Assembly (NCBI GenBank): GCA_041946865.1 | Contig: JBHGBF010000015.1 | Span: 1 to 64,000, forward strand | DNA length: 64,000 bases | From: RPQK01 sp041946865 | Lineage (GTDB): Bacteria > Acidobacteriota > UBA6911 > RPQK01 | Reading direction: 5' to 3' | In this document: positions 34,519 to 42,962 of the stretch, one piece after another | How the letters are laid out: each line of letters starts with the position of its first letter | Numbering within the stretch: the stretch's first letter is position 1 | Translations under genes and position numbers: made by a program | The notes under the pieces: model-generated | Told to the model about the DNA's origin: nothing | The model's input: the letters and a program-made list of their open reading frames with translations, nothing else | Database searches by the model: none

Positions 34519-36144
34519 ATGTCCGAATCGAACTACACGATTACACAGCACTTCATACCTGGCCCTGCCTTCCGAGCCATGCTCTTCTTCCTTCGCGCTG
34601 CGGTCGGTTGGCACCTTCTGTACGAGGGCCTGGGCAAGATGTTCACTCCCCACTGGTCGTCTGTCAGCTACTTGAAGGAATCCTACTGGATCTTCGGCTC
34701 GATCTTCCGATGGCTGGCCTCAAGCCCTTCCCGCCTGGCCGTCGTCGATTTTCTGAACGAATGGGGACTGACGCTCCTGGGTCTCGCCCTCCTGGTCGGG
34801 TGCTTTACCCGCACGGCCGCGATGCTCGGCGCCGTCCTGCTCGGCCTCTATTATCTGGCCCAGCCTCCATTGATCGGCTTCGAATCAAGTCTGGCCGAAG
34901 GCAGCTATCTTCTCGTCAACAAGAACCTCATCGAGATCCTGGTTCTGGGCCTGTTTGTGTTGGTTCCGTCCGGAAGTCTCTGGGGAATTGACCGGCTTCT
35001 GCGGCGTCTGCGGGCGGCCATAAAAGGGACCGGCGTGGCGCAAGGCGCTCCTCAACTTGCTCTCGATGAGAGCCATCCGGTGCGCCTCTCACCCCGATCG
35101 CTTCTGGAGCGCCGTGAATTGGTCAAATCCCTCGCGGCCCTGCCCCTTCTTGGCGTTTTCGTATTGCAGGTGCTCAAGAAGAGAAGCTACGAAGAGGAGC
35201 AACTGAAGCGATTTCGAGGAGTGGATGCCGTCACGTCGCCAACCCGGAAGATCCTCCGTTTCGCGGACCTGAAGGACCTGAAGGGGCAGGTCCCGAAAGG
35301 CTACATCGGCAACCAGGAGCTGAGCCGCCTGATCTGCGGCGGCAACCTGGTCGCCGGCTTTGCCCACGCGCGCGACCTGATTTACGTTTCACCGCTCCTG
35401 AAGACCTACTTCACCGACGACAAGGTAATAGAAACCTTGCGGTTATGCGAAGCGAGCGGGATAGATACCGCGATACTGCGAACCGACGAGAACACCATTC
35501 GGATCCTCGACAAGTACTGGAAAAGAGGGGGAACCATCAAGTGGTTGGCGCAGGTCTACCCGAAGCAGGGGGATCTGACCGGAAACGCGCAGAAGGCGAT
35601 CGACCACGGTGCGATCGGCGCGCTCGTCCAGGGCGGAATTGCCGACAAGTTCATCATGGACAATCATTGGGACTGGCTTGAGAAGGCGGTGGCGCATATC
35701 AAGAGGAACCGTGTGCTGGCCGGTGTGGCCGCGCACTCTCTGCAGGTCCCGATCATTTGCGAGCGTAACGGGCTCGATCTGGACTTCTACATGAAGACGC
35801 TCCACAACGATGACTACTGGTCGGCACACCCGCGCGAAAACCGGCCCGAGTTCTCGATCATCGGTGAGGCCCAGCGCGACCACAACCAGTACCACGACAA
35901 CATGTGGTGCCTGGACCCCGGAGAGACCGTCGCTTTCATGGCAACTGTAAAGAAGCCGTGGATCGCGTACAAGATCCTGGCTGCCGGGGCCATCCCGCCC
36001 AAGGACGGGTTCAGGTACGCCTTCGAGAACGGGGCCGACTTTGCCTGTGTCGGCATGTTTGATTTTCAGGTGGTGGAGAACGCGAATATTGCTGTCGAAG
36101 TGCTTTCTCCAACACTAAAGCGGAGCCGCGCCTGGTTCGCCTAA
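34519..36144 (+). CDS. DoxX-like membrane domain fused to a TIM-barrel-like domain
   Basis: 541 residues from MSESNYTITQHFIPG, preceded by AGGAGGAAACTTG. Residues 1-175 form a four-helix DoxX/TQO-like membrane domain (LRAAVGWHLLYEGLGKM, LLGLALLVGCFTRTAA). A Tat-like or signal-like patch, RRELVKSLAALPLLGVF, follows at about 195-215. A soluble domain then reads FADLKDLKGQVPKGYIGNQEL, later ASGIDTAILRTDE and AAGAIPPKDGFRYAFENGA. This last pattern looks like an aldolase/oxidoreductase-type barrel (beta-strand, alanine/glycine loop, phenylalanine-rich helix). The combination of an electron-transfer-type membrane domain and a barrel enzyme is unusual. The function is unknown. The gene lies 25 bases before the GH20 gene, so they are co-transcribed. 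Confidence 0.6.
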   Translation: MSESNYTITQHFIPGPAFRAMLFFLRAAVGWHLLYEGLGKMFTPHWSSVSYLKESYWIFGSIFRWLASSPSRLAVVDFLNEWGLTLLGLALLVGCFTRTAAMLGAVLLGLYYLAQPPLIGFESSLAEGSYLLVNKNLIEILVLGLFVLVPSGSLWGIDRLLRRLRAAIKGTGVAQGAPQLALDESHPVRLSPRSLLERRELVKSLAALPLLGVFVLQVLKKRSYEEEQLKRFRGVDAVTSPTRKILRFADLKDLKGQVPKGYIGNQELSRLICGGNLVAGFAHARDLIYVSPLLKTYFTDDKVIETLRLCEASGIDTAILRTDENTIRILDKYWKRGGTIKWLAQVYPKQGDLTGNAQKAIDHGAIGALVQGGIADKFIMDNHWDWLEKAVAHIKRNRVLAGVAAHSLQVPIICERNGLDLDFYMKTLHNDDYWSAHPRENRPEFSIIGEAQRDHNQYHDNMWCLDPGETVAFMATVKKPWIAYKILAAGAIPPKDGFRYAFENGADFACVGMFDFQVVENANIAVEVLSPTLKRSRAWFA

Positions 36145-36169
36145 GCGAGCCGGTCGCCCAGAAAAGGAC

Positions 36170-38512
36170 ATGAAGCGAATCCTGATGGCGGTTCTCACGA
36201 CCCTCATGGTTGTTGGCTTCGTTTTCGGCGACGGGGACGCGCTTGAGATCTTCCCGATACCTCAACAGATGGAGCCGCGGAACACGCGGCTGGCGATCAA
36301 TTCGAGTGTCGAGATTCTGGTCCCGGAAGCGACGAAAGAACACGACCTTTTTCTGACTCGAATTCTCGCCGCTGATCTGACCGATCGCTTCCGAGCGCCA
36401 ATCACGGTGCGAGCGGCCGCCCAGCTGCCCGAAAAGGGCTCCTTTATCCTCCTCGGCTCGGTTGATAATCCCCTCGTCAGGCGAATGTTGCAGCGCCTCG
36501 GTCTGACCGGAACAAGCGCAGCGGAGGGGTACGTGCTCAGCACGGACCAGCAAGTCGCCCTCGTTGCCGGCCGCGACGACGCGGGGGCCTTTTACGGGCT
36601 CCAGTCGCTGCGTCAGCTGATCCGGCGCGACGCAGGAGGAACATATGTCCCCGGAGTCCGGATCGTCGACTTTCCTCACAAGCCCTTCCGCGGCGTCAAA
36701 TTGTTCCTCCCGGGTCGTGACCATATCCCTTTCTTCAAGAGGTTCGTAAGCGATTTCATGGCGCTCCACAAATACAACAAGCTGGTCCTGGAGATGAACG
36801 CGGGGATGAGGATCGAGCGACACCCGGAGTTGAATGAAGGCTGGATCGAGCTGGCCCGCAATCTCAACGATACGCGGCGGGATCGACCGCTCGGCCCTGG
36901 CGCCCAGTACCAGAACTCGGTTCATCACGATACCGCGGACGGAGGAGTGCTGGAACAGGAAGAGGTGGCGGACATTGTTCGATACGCCGAGCAGCATCAT
37001 ATCGAGGTCATACCCGAAATTCCGTCACTGACACACAGCTATTACCTTCTGACCCGGCACCGCGAGCTGGCCGAAGTCCAGGCAGCCGAGTGGCCCGACA
37101 CCTACTGCCCACTGAATCCGGACAGTTACACACTCTTGTTCGATGTGATGGATGAGTACATCAAGGTGATGCGCCCTCAGATGGTCCATATCGGACATGA
37201 CGAGTGGCGGATGCCGGTGGACGTCTGTCCCAGGTGCAAGGACAAAGACAAAGGGGAGCTATTCCTGGCGGACGCCCTCAAAATATACGAATACCTGAAG
37301 AGCAAGGGCATTAAGACGGCACTGTGGGGAGACCACCTCGTCGAGGCGGTTCGAGGGAGCAGCCCGGTGCCTAAGACGAGCCCAACCGGATACAAATACC
37401 AGATCCCGGAGGCTCTTTCACCCGAGCAGATCAAACGATTCCCCAAAGACATTCTGGTGTTCAATTGGTTCTGGGATGATAGATCCGGCCCGGGAACGGA
37501 GGGCTGGGGCCGGAGTAATGATCTGGAGGTGCAGCAGATGGGGTTTCAACAGGTTTACGGAAACCTGACCCGAAACTTCCCCGACTGGTCGGGCAGAAGC
37601 AGCCAGCCCAGCGTCCTCGGCGGCGCACCGTCGTGCTGGGCTGCGAGCACGGAGTTCAGCATCGGTAAAGATCGCCTCTTCGAGTTCCTCGGTTGCGCCA
37701 ACATGCTCTGGTCAAGACGCCTGCTCACGCCGGCGGAGCTTTCCGGTACCGTTTCTGCCCGCATGCCGGCGGTCCGTCGCAATCTGAGCGGTCGCCCCCT
37801 GCCGAGCGACGATGATAACGAGATTGCACCACTGAGTATCACAAAGCTCTTCAATCTCGCGTCCAATCAACCGGCATTGGGAATCAATCTTAGCGGGCTA
37901 AAGATCGGCACGGTAGTGTCGGGAAACAAGGAATTCAAACTGGAAGCACCTCCCGCCCCAGGCCTTCAGCCGGTGCTTTTGGCCCACCGCAGCGCAAACG
38001 ATGATGCTGCCGCAATAGCGATAAATGAGGACGCAAACAGCATCTTGTTCCTTCACGCCAGCGCGAAACCCGCTTCCAACGACTGGGTCGATCGGTACGT
38101 CTATAATCCGGAAGACACCGCAGACCTGCTCGGATGGTATGAGGTGGTCTATGAGGACTTACTGGTTCTCACTGTGCCCCTTCGATACAGGGTCAACATT
38201 CTCGAGTGGAACTGGGACCAGGCCAAGAGCCCGGGCAACTATTGCTACGAGGCTGATCTGGTCAGGTGCGGGAAAGAGGAAGGAAACCCGGTTACGTTCT
38301 TTGCCTTCGAATGGCCGAATCCGAGGCCCGGAAAAGCAATCAAGGAAGTCCGGTTGGGGATGGCCGGACAATTTCGAAACACCAGGAACGAGGTGACTGC
38401 CGAGAACGGTGTCCTGTTGGCAGCGATCAGTGTCGTGAAGAGGAAACCGACACCTCTAACCCTTCCTCCAGCCTCGCTGAGAAGGCAGGACGACCTGCCT
38501 TCGAATAAGTGA
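36170..38512 (+). CDS. GH20 beta-N-acetylhexosaminidase-like glycosidase
   Basis: 780 residues with a signal peptide (MKRILMAVLTTLMVVGFVFG) and AAAAGGA before the ATG. The GH20 N-terminal domain (about 25-165) ends with DAGAFYGLQSLRQLI. The barrel starts at VRIVDFPHKPFRGVKLFLPG, and the acid/base pair is in VHIGHDEWRM, a variant of the usual G-G-D-E. The family cleaves terminal N-acetylglucosamine or N-acetylgalactosamine using the substrate's own acetamido group. It agrees with the amino-sugar theme of the locus. The C-terminal 250 residues are a beta-rich extension. The D-E pair is conserved, so it is probably active. Confidence 0.82.
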   Translation: MKRILMAVLTTLMVVGFVFGDGDALEIFPIPQQMEPRNTRLAINSSVEILVPEATKEHDLFLTRILAADLTDRFRAPITVRAAAQLPEKGSFILLGSVDNPLVRRMLQRLGLTGTSAAEGYVLSTDQQVALVAGRDDAGAFYGLQSLRQLIRRDAGGTYVPGVRIVDFPHKPFRGVKLFLPGRDHIPFFKRFVSDFMALHKYNKLVLEMNAGMRIERHPELNEGWIELARNLNDTRRDRPLGPGAQYQNSVHHDTADGGVLEQEEVADIVRYAEQHHIEVIPEIPSLTHSYYLLTRHRELAEVQAAEWPDTYCPLNPDSYTLLFDVMDEYIKVMRPQMVHIGHDEWRMPVDVCPRCKDKDKGELFLADALKIYEYLKSKGIKTALWGDHLVEAVRGSSPVPKTSPTGYKYQIPEALSPEQIKRFPKDILVFNWFWDDRSGPGTEGWGRSNDLEVQQMGFQQVYGNLTRNFPDWSGRSSQPSVLGGAPSCWAASTEFSIGKDRLFEFLGCANMLWSRRLLTPAELSGTVSARMPAVRRNLSGRPLPSDDDNEIAPLSITKLFNLASNQPALGINLSGLKIGTVVSGNKEFKLEAPPAPGLQPVLLAHRSANDDAAAIAINEDANSILFLHASAKPASNDWVDRYVYNPEDTADLLGWYEVVYEDLLVLTVPLRYRVNILEWNWDQAKSPGNYCYEADLVRCGKEEGNPVTFFAFEWPNPRPGKAIKEVRLGMAGQFRNTRNEVTAENGVLLAAISVVKRKPTPLTLPPASLRRQDDLPSNK

Positions 38513-38972
38513 GTCCGAGAGACCCGCTCCCGCGAGGAAATGCGTTCGGAACTCCTTCTTGGAGGACTTCGCGCATAAACCGGTTGTATAACTGCGGGAG
38601 CGTTTTGCGCGGCCTACCCCGGGTGGCAGGCCAGCAGTATCCCAACACTGAAAGGGTCGCGCATTTTGCTCGATACCAACCCTTCCAGGGTTGAAGAGCT
38701 GCGGCCCTGTTACCCCGGGGTATTCCGCGCAAAACGCCGCCTACCCTGGGCTCTGCTACGTAACCCCTTCGGGGTAAAAAAACTTCGCAGCCCCTTATTT
38801 CAGCGCTTATGCCCGTCCGGGGTTGATCCCTGATTCGATCTGACCCGTAGGCTGCGCAGAAAGCGCTTGCCTACGGCTATTCACATTTGTCCCCTTCGGG
38901 GCCGGTTGCGGCTGTATTGCCGGCCTGCAGTATGCGGATTGGAGTCCCGACGTTCGTGATGGCTGACTGTCC
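38513..38972. repeat. Repeat-rich gap with CCCAGGGT-family palindromes
   Basis: No gene is recognisable in these 460 bases between the convergent GH20 and Gfo/Idh genes. GCGTTTTGCGCGG (38600-38612) pairs with CCGCGCAAAACGC (38725-38737). ACCCTGGGCT follows, then an ACCCC-TTC-GGGGT hairpin and A-rich sequence, and a GCGCTTATGCCC tail, all like the first 150 bases of the window. A further hairpin is CCCCTTCGGGG (about 38910). Confidence 0.65.
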
Positions 38973-40169
38973 CTACGAGACCGGCATCCTGTACTGGGGG
39001 ATCTTCAGAAGCTCGCCGTCCTTCAGCGCCGACTGATGGGCGACAATGCCCGCCACGGTCATGTTGAGCGCCCAGGCGACGTCGACCAGGGGCTTACGAT
39101 TCTCCAGTATGGCCGTCACGAATTCGTTCATCAGGTAGCCGTGGGAGCCTCCGTGCCCGCCCAGGTCGACCGTTGGCGGAAGGGGGGGACGCTTGAGCGA
39201 CGGGAGGTTCTTCTCCAGCCCTTCGTACTTCCCGTAGTATGTGCCCTTCTGGCCCCGGATCCGGCCCATCTCGCCGCCCAGCCCCGGCGTGTCCCAGCTG
39301 ACTGCCATGCGCGCGCTGCCGCCCTCGCTCGTCCGGAAGAGAGCGATCTCGGTTCCGAACGGGTTTTGGTACCTGTTGCCGGACGGCTTCAGGTGGTCGA
39401 TATGGCTCGGCATCGCCATGCAGGAGACTTCGGTGAAACTGCCTCCACCGACTCCCACGTGGTAGGCGTTAGAGTGGGTCGGATACCATTGCGGCGGCAG
39501 ACCGATCCTCCATCCCTTGAACGAGTCAATCGGCTCCGGCATGTAGTGGTAGTATTCGCCCTCCGCGTAGACGAGCTTCCCCAGCCCGCCCGCCTTGTAG
39601 ATCTCACGCATACCATGGAGATCCTCGTGGAAGCAGGAGGTTTCGAACATCATGTACTTCAACCCAGTCGTCTTCACCGCCTCGTACAGCCGGTCTGCGT
39701 CCTCGAGTGACCCGAAGACTGCCGGTACTGCGCTGCAGACGTGTTTCCCGCTCTTCAGGGCCAGAATCGCGTGCTGGGCGTGGCTTGGGGCATCGGTAGC
39801 CACGAAAACCGCCTCGATCTTCGGATCTTTCACCAGTTCTTCGAGAGAGGGGTAGGTCTTGGAGCACTTTACGACTTTCGCCAGCTCGGCGCAACGGTCC
39901 GGTATGAGATCGCTTACCGCCGCGATCTCCACGTTCGGATGGTCCTGGAAGCTGAAGGCTGCGGCGAACTTGCAGACCCCATAGCCGACAAGCCCCACCC
40001 GGATCTTGCGATCCGAAACAGCCTTCCAGCCTTCCGACGCACTCGCGTCGCGAGCGGCCTTCTCAAACCCCTGGATCGGCTTCTCCTGGGACTGCGCCGC
40101 TGCGGACAGCACAAAGCCGCCAGCCAAGCCAGCCTTCATGAACGAACGACGGTTGGTCCACTTCTGCAT
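38973..40169 (-). CDS. Tat-exported Gfo/Idh/MocA oxidoreductase
   Basis: 398 residues from MQKWTNRRSFMKAGLAGGF; AAAGGAGAATC precedes this ATG, which is better than an in-frame ATG 27 codons earlier. The Tat leader (NRRSFMKAGLAGG) precedes KIRVGLVGYGVCKFAAAF (Rossmann motif), a VFVATDAPSHAQHA segment and SAVPAVFGSLEDADRLYE. The usual E-K-P is replaced by a serine/alanine-rich SAVPA, so the catalytic lysine of the classical family is absent at that place. It belongs to the large periplasmic clan of this superfamily, whose activities are mostly unknown. A 14-base LacI-like site lies 63 bases upstream. Confidence 0.78.
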   Translation of the reverse strand: MQKWTNRRSFMKAGLAGGFVLSAAAQSQEKPIQGFEKAARDASASEGWKAVSDRKIRVGLVGYGVCKFAAAFSFQDHPNVEIAAVSDLIPDRCAELAKVVKCSKTYPSLEELVKDPKIEAVFVATDAPSHAQHAILALKSGKHVCSAVPAVFGSLEDADRLYEAVKTTGLKYMMFETSCFHEDLHGMREIYKAGGLGKLVYAEGEYYHYMPEPIDSFKGWRIGLPPQWYPTHSNAYHVGVGGGSFTEVSCMAMPSHIDHLKPSGNRYQNPFGTEIALFRTSEGGSARMAVSWDTPGLGGEMGRIRGQKGTYYGKYEGLEKNLPSLKRPPLPPTVDLGGHGGSHGYLMNEFVTAILENRKPLVDVAWALNMTVAGIVAHQSALKDGELLKIPQYRMPVS

Positions 40170-40231
40170 GTTCGATTCTCCTTTGTCGCCGAAAAATATC
40201 ACAAGCGCCAAGGGGGCATCAACCCTCTTCA

Positions 40232-40245
40232 TGAAAACAGTTTCA
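40232..40245. promoter_or_regulatory. LacI-type operator-like 14-mer
   Basis: TGAAAACAGTTTCA is palindromic apart from its centre. A related inverted form, TGTAACTGTTTTCA, lies 55 bases further (40301-40314), and TGTAACCGGTTTCA sits at 47376. The 14-mer T-G-A-A-A-x-C-G-x-T-T-T-C-A shape is typical of LacI-family operators. The closest start codon is the Tat-exported Gfo/Idh gene at 40169. Confidence 0.45.
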
Positions 40246-40300
40246 TTCATTCTTATGCGCGCCTCTCAGCCTTGCCTGGAGGTCATACAGGCAGTATCCT

Positions 40301-40314
40301 TGTAACTGTTTTCA
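40301..40314. promoter_or_regulatory. Second LacI-type operator-like 14-mer
   Basis: TGTAACTGTTTTCA, inverted with respect to the site at 40232 and followed by the same CAGC as at 47376. It lies between the divergent Gfo/Idh gene and the damaged 40.4-kb gene, so it could serve either. Confidence 0.4.
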
Positions 40315-40393
40315 GCCGCGTGTCGCCCGGAGTCCTCGCTTTTGCGCATGAAGGGAAGGCAGGGCGCGGAGAACGCGGAGGGAGAAGCAAGTC

Positions 40394-41013
40394 ATGCTTC
40401 GAGTCCCGGGGGATTTGTCCCGGCGTTGCTTTCTCGTGTCCCTGGCCACTGCCCGGGCTCTTGGCTCGGCGCGGGCGCCGGGCCGACCCTTTGTCCTGGC
40501 GGACGACTTCCGATCACAGAATCCGGCTTGGAAGGCGGTTTCGGGGCAGTGGACCTGGCGAGGCGGACGCCTGGAGCAGGGCGAGGTCAAACGAACAATG
40601 GCCATCCTGGAGCTCGCACGGGATGTCCCACAGCGTATAGATGTATCGGTTCGTCTGCGCTTGGAAGACGGCGTCACTTTCCGCTCGGCCGGCCTCCTGT
40701 TCGGCTACCAGGACCCTGACAATTACTGGGGCGTCTACGTGACGAGCGTGTCACAGGCGACGGAGCCTTTCGGGCCGAAGATGCAGGTTTTCCGGCGGGA
40801 GGCGGGCAAAGACCGTTATCCGCCCTGGGGCTGTGGCTCCTGCCCGGTCGCCTCGAGGCGAGCCTGGACGGGGTCAAACGCCTCGAGTCCGTGGTGGAGG
40901 ACCTGCCGGGCAAACGCTTGGCGCTGTTCACCTTCGACGCCCATGCCACCTTCGATGACCTGGAGATTCGGGAGATCGTGGAGAGTTTGCCACCGCCGGG
41001 CGTCCTTCGGTGA
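40394..41013 (+). pseudogene. Frameshifted concanavalin-like (DUF1080-type) exported protein
   Basis: The first frame, from 40394, has a Tat-like start (SRRCFLVSLATARALG) and a jelly-roll type fold: FVLADDFRSQNPAWKAVSGQ, then SAGLLFGYQDPDNYWGVYV. This resembles the LamG-like DUF1080 glycan-binding/hydrolase domain. Near 40825 homology jumps frame and finishes as LWLLPGRLEASLDG, FDDLEIREIVESL and a stop at 41011-41013. A small deletion at the same place is likely, since the usual linking strand is short. Either the gene is dead or a sequencing error is present. Confidence 0.65.
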
Positions 41014-41092
41014 CGAAACGTTGGTGACTCCACCACAGACCTAACCGAGCCGTAACGTTTTGCAGCTACAGGCCCACTGCCGGACAACCTTG

Positions 41093-42892
41093 TCAGCTGA
41101 TCGGGCCGAGATGCCGGCGTGTGTCGTCTATCGCCTTCTGCATCAGCCGGATCGTCTTGAGTGTCTTCGGGCTCGCCTTGCCCTCGGCCTGCTTAGCCTG
41201 CTGTTCGATACTCGACAGGCGATCGAGGATTTCCTTCTTCTTGCCTGCGTCCGAATTTTGGGGCGCTGCGGCCAGCATTGCCTCGCGCAAGTCCCACAAG
41301 GCCTGCCCGAGCTCCTTGGGCGCCTCCACTCCGAAGAAGCGGCGTTGGACCCGGTCCAGCATCTGATCGACGGTCAGCGGCGCATCCCAGTTCGCCTCCC
41401 TGAGAACGAAGTGGGTGACGATTTGCGGAATGACGTTCGTGGGATAGGGAATCTGCCTGTAGAAATCGCCGCTGGCCCCCGGCTCGAACGCGGTGATCAG
41501 GCCGTACCATCCCTCGGCTGAGGCCCGGGCAGCGTCTTCGACGAGCTGGTTCAAGGGTTTGTTGTAGTACTGCTGCCAGCGCATCGCCCGGGGAGTGAAG
41601 TATGCGGCTGGCAGGTCTTTTCCGTAGTCGCTCGGGAACGTCCAGCTGTTGCGCGCCTCCATCCACTCGAACCGGGGATCCCGCATCTGCCTGATCACCG
41701 AGTAGTAGGCCGGGTCTTTCCGGTGCTCGTCGTACCCGATCGTGTAACAGAAGCGGGCCTTCGGGTGGCGGGTCCAGATGCTTGCGGCGATCTCCTGAAG
41801 GAGCGAGAGCTGCGCCTGGCCAAAGTAAGTGCTCCCCGCCTCGTCGACGACCCGGGAGCAGCGCTCGCACGCGCAACCGCCCCACTCGTCGGCCGACTCG
41901 ATAAAGACGCCGTCCGCTTCAGACAGGGCGTCGAACATCTCCGTGTAGTATTCGATCAAGGCGTTCCGGGACTTGGGGTGGGAAGGACAAAGGGAGTACT
42001 TCCCCTCGTAGCCGGCGCCCGGCGCTCGGGTCTTCGTCGTTCCCGGCTCCTGGTTGGTGAGGAATCGGGTCCCCACCCAGCCGCCCAGCGCGCCGCCGAT
42101 GTAGAACATCAGCCCGCGTTCGCGGGCGGACCGAATCAGGCGTTGCTGGTCTTCGACGGTCCCGATCCGGCTTTTCTCGGTCGTGTCATAGGTGTCGTCC
42201 TTCACTTTGTACGTCTGCGGATACTTCTTGCTCGGGAAGTGGCCCGAGAGCCAAAAGTAGACGCGGTCGAAACCATCGCGGGCAAAGCTGTCGAAGCAGG
42301 TTTCCCAGTCAGCCGGGGTATATTCGGCCTCGTTCCCCCAGATTGTGAGCAGATAGATCGGGCGGCCACCGCTCTGAGGCGAGCGGAGCACCGTTCGGGC
42401 ATCCAGCTGCAGGTTCTCTTTTGGACCGTCCAAGAGGAAGTCCCGCACGTACTGGGCGCCGTTGAAGACGCCGCGGTTGGTCCTGCCCACAACAAAAAAG
42501 GCGACTCGGCCGTCGAATTCGCCGGGCTGGCAGGCAAAGCCCCCTTCGCCGAGCAGTTGGGCTTGGTCGAACGGCTGCCGACTAGTCCTTGCAGGCAGAT
42601 TCAGGGCGGCGCCGGCCTCGGCCAGCACCAGGACGGAGCCCGACGGGAGAGAGGCGCGCGCGGATTTCCAGTCGATGACTCTGATGGCGGCGCCCGTCCA
42701 ACCTTGGATGACTGACCGCAGATTCTCCGCGGCGCTCGTCGTCAGCCAGTCACTCTTCTGCGTGGCGAGAAGGATCGAGGCCCTGGCCTGCCCGTCGCGG
42801 ACGATTTCCAGACCGCTCGCCCTAAGCGCGGCTTCCCCCAGAGCGAAGGGAACCAGGAAAGCGAGGACCACACGCAAGTTAGTCTTTTTCAT
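41093..42892 (-). CDS. Exported TIM-barrel glycosidase-like protein
   Basis: 599 residues with a signal peptide (MKKTNLRVVLAFLVPFALG). An N-terminal alpha/beta domain of about 160 residues is typical of GH20/GH67 enzymes (AAENLRSVIQGWTGAAIRV, GVFNGAQYVRDFLLD). The barrel follows: FDRVYFWLSGHFPSKKYPQT, DGVFIESADEWGGCACERC and RFCYTIGYDEHRKDP. Acidic residues in ESADEWGG and CYTIGYDE are candidates for catalysis. It resembles the barrel of alpha-glucuronidases and hexosaminidases, but I cannot assign a family. A short coiled tail follows. The gene is transcribed from the same strand as the next two upstream genes. Confidence 0.55.
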   Translation of the reverse strand: MKKTNLRVVLAFLVPFALGEAALRASGLEIVRDGQARASILLATQKSDWLTTSAAENLRSVIQGWTGAAIRVIDWKSARASLPSGSVLVLAEAGAALNLPARTSRQPFDQAQLLGEGGFACQPGEFDGRVAFFVVGRTNRGVFNGAQYVRDFLLDGPKENLQLDARTVLRSPQSGGRPIYLLTIWGNEAEYTPADWETCFDSFARDGFDRVYFWLSGHFPSKKYPQTYKVKDDTYDTTEKSRIGTVEDQQRLIRSARERGLMFYIGGALGGWVGTRFLTNQEPGTTKTRAPGAGYEGKYSLCPSHPKSRNALIEYYTEMFDALSEADGVFIESADEWGGCACERCSRVVDEAGSTYFGQAQLSLLQEIAASIWTRHPKARFCYTIGYDEHRKDPAYYSVIRQMRDPRFEWMEARNSWTFPSDYGKDLPAAYFTPRAMRWQQYYNKPLNQLVEDAARASAEGWYGLITAFEPGASGDFYRQIPYPTNVIPQIVTHFVLREANWDAPLTVDQMLDRVQRRFFGVEAPKELGQALWDLREAMLAAAPQNSDAGKKKEILDRLSSIEQQAKQAEGKASPKTLKTIRLMQKAIDDTRRHLGPIS

Positions 42893-42962
42893 CTTCCTTA
42901 CCTCAATGACAACTGCTGAAGGCAGAAGGACAGCGTGTCCGATACACGAACAACCCCGGCGC

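Noticed and set aside
38740..38790. ACCCC-TTC-GGGGT hairpin as intrinsic terminator
   Set aside because: It is followed by A residues, not T, on the plus strand; on the minus strand the T-run precedes the hairpin. It matches the repeat family better.
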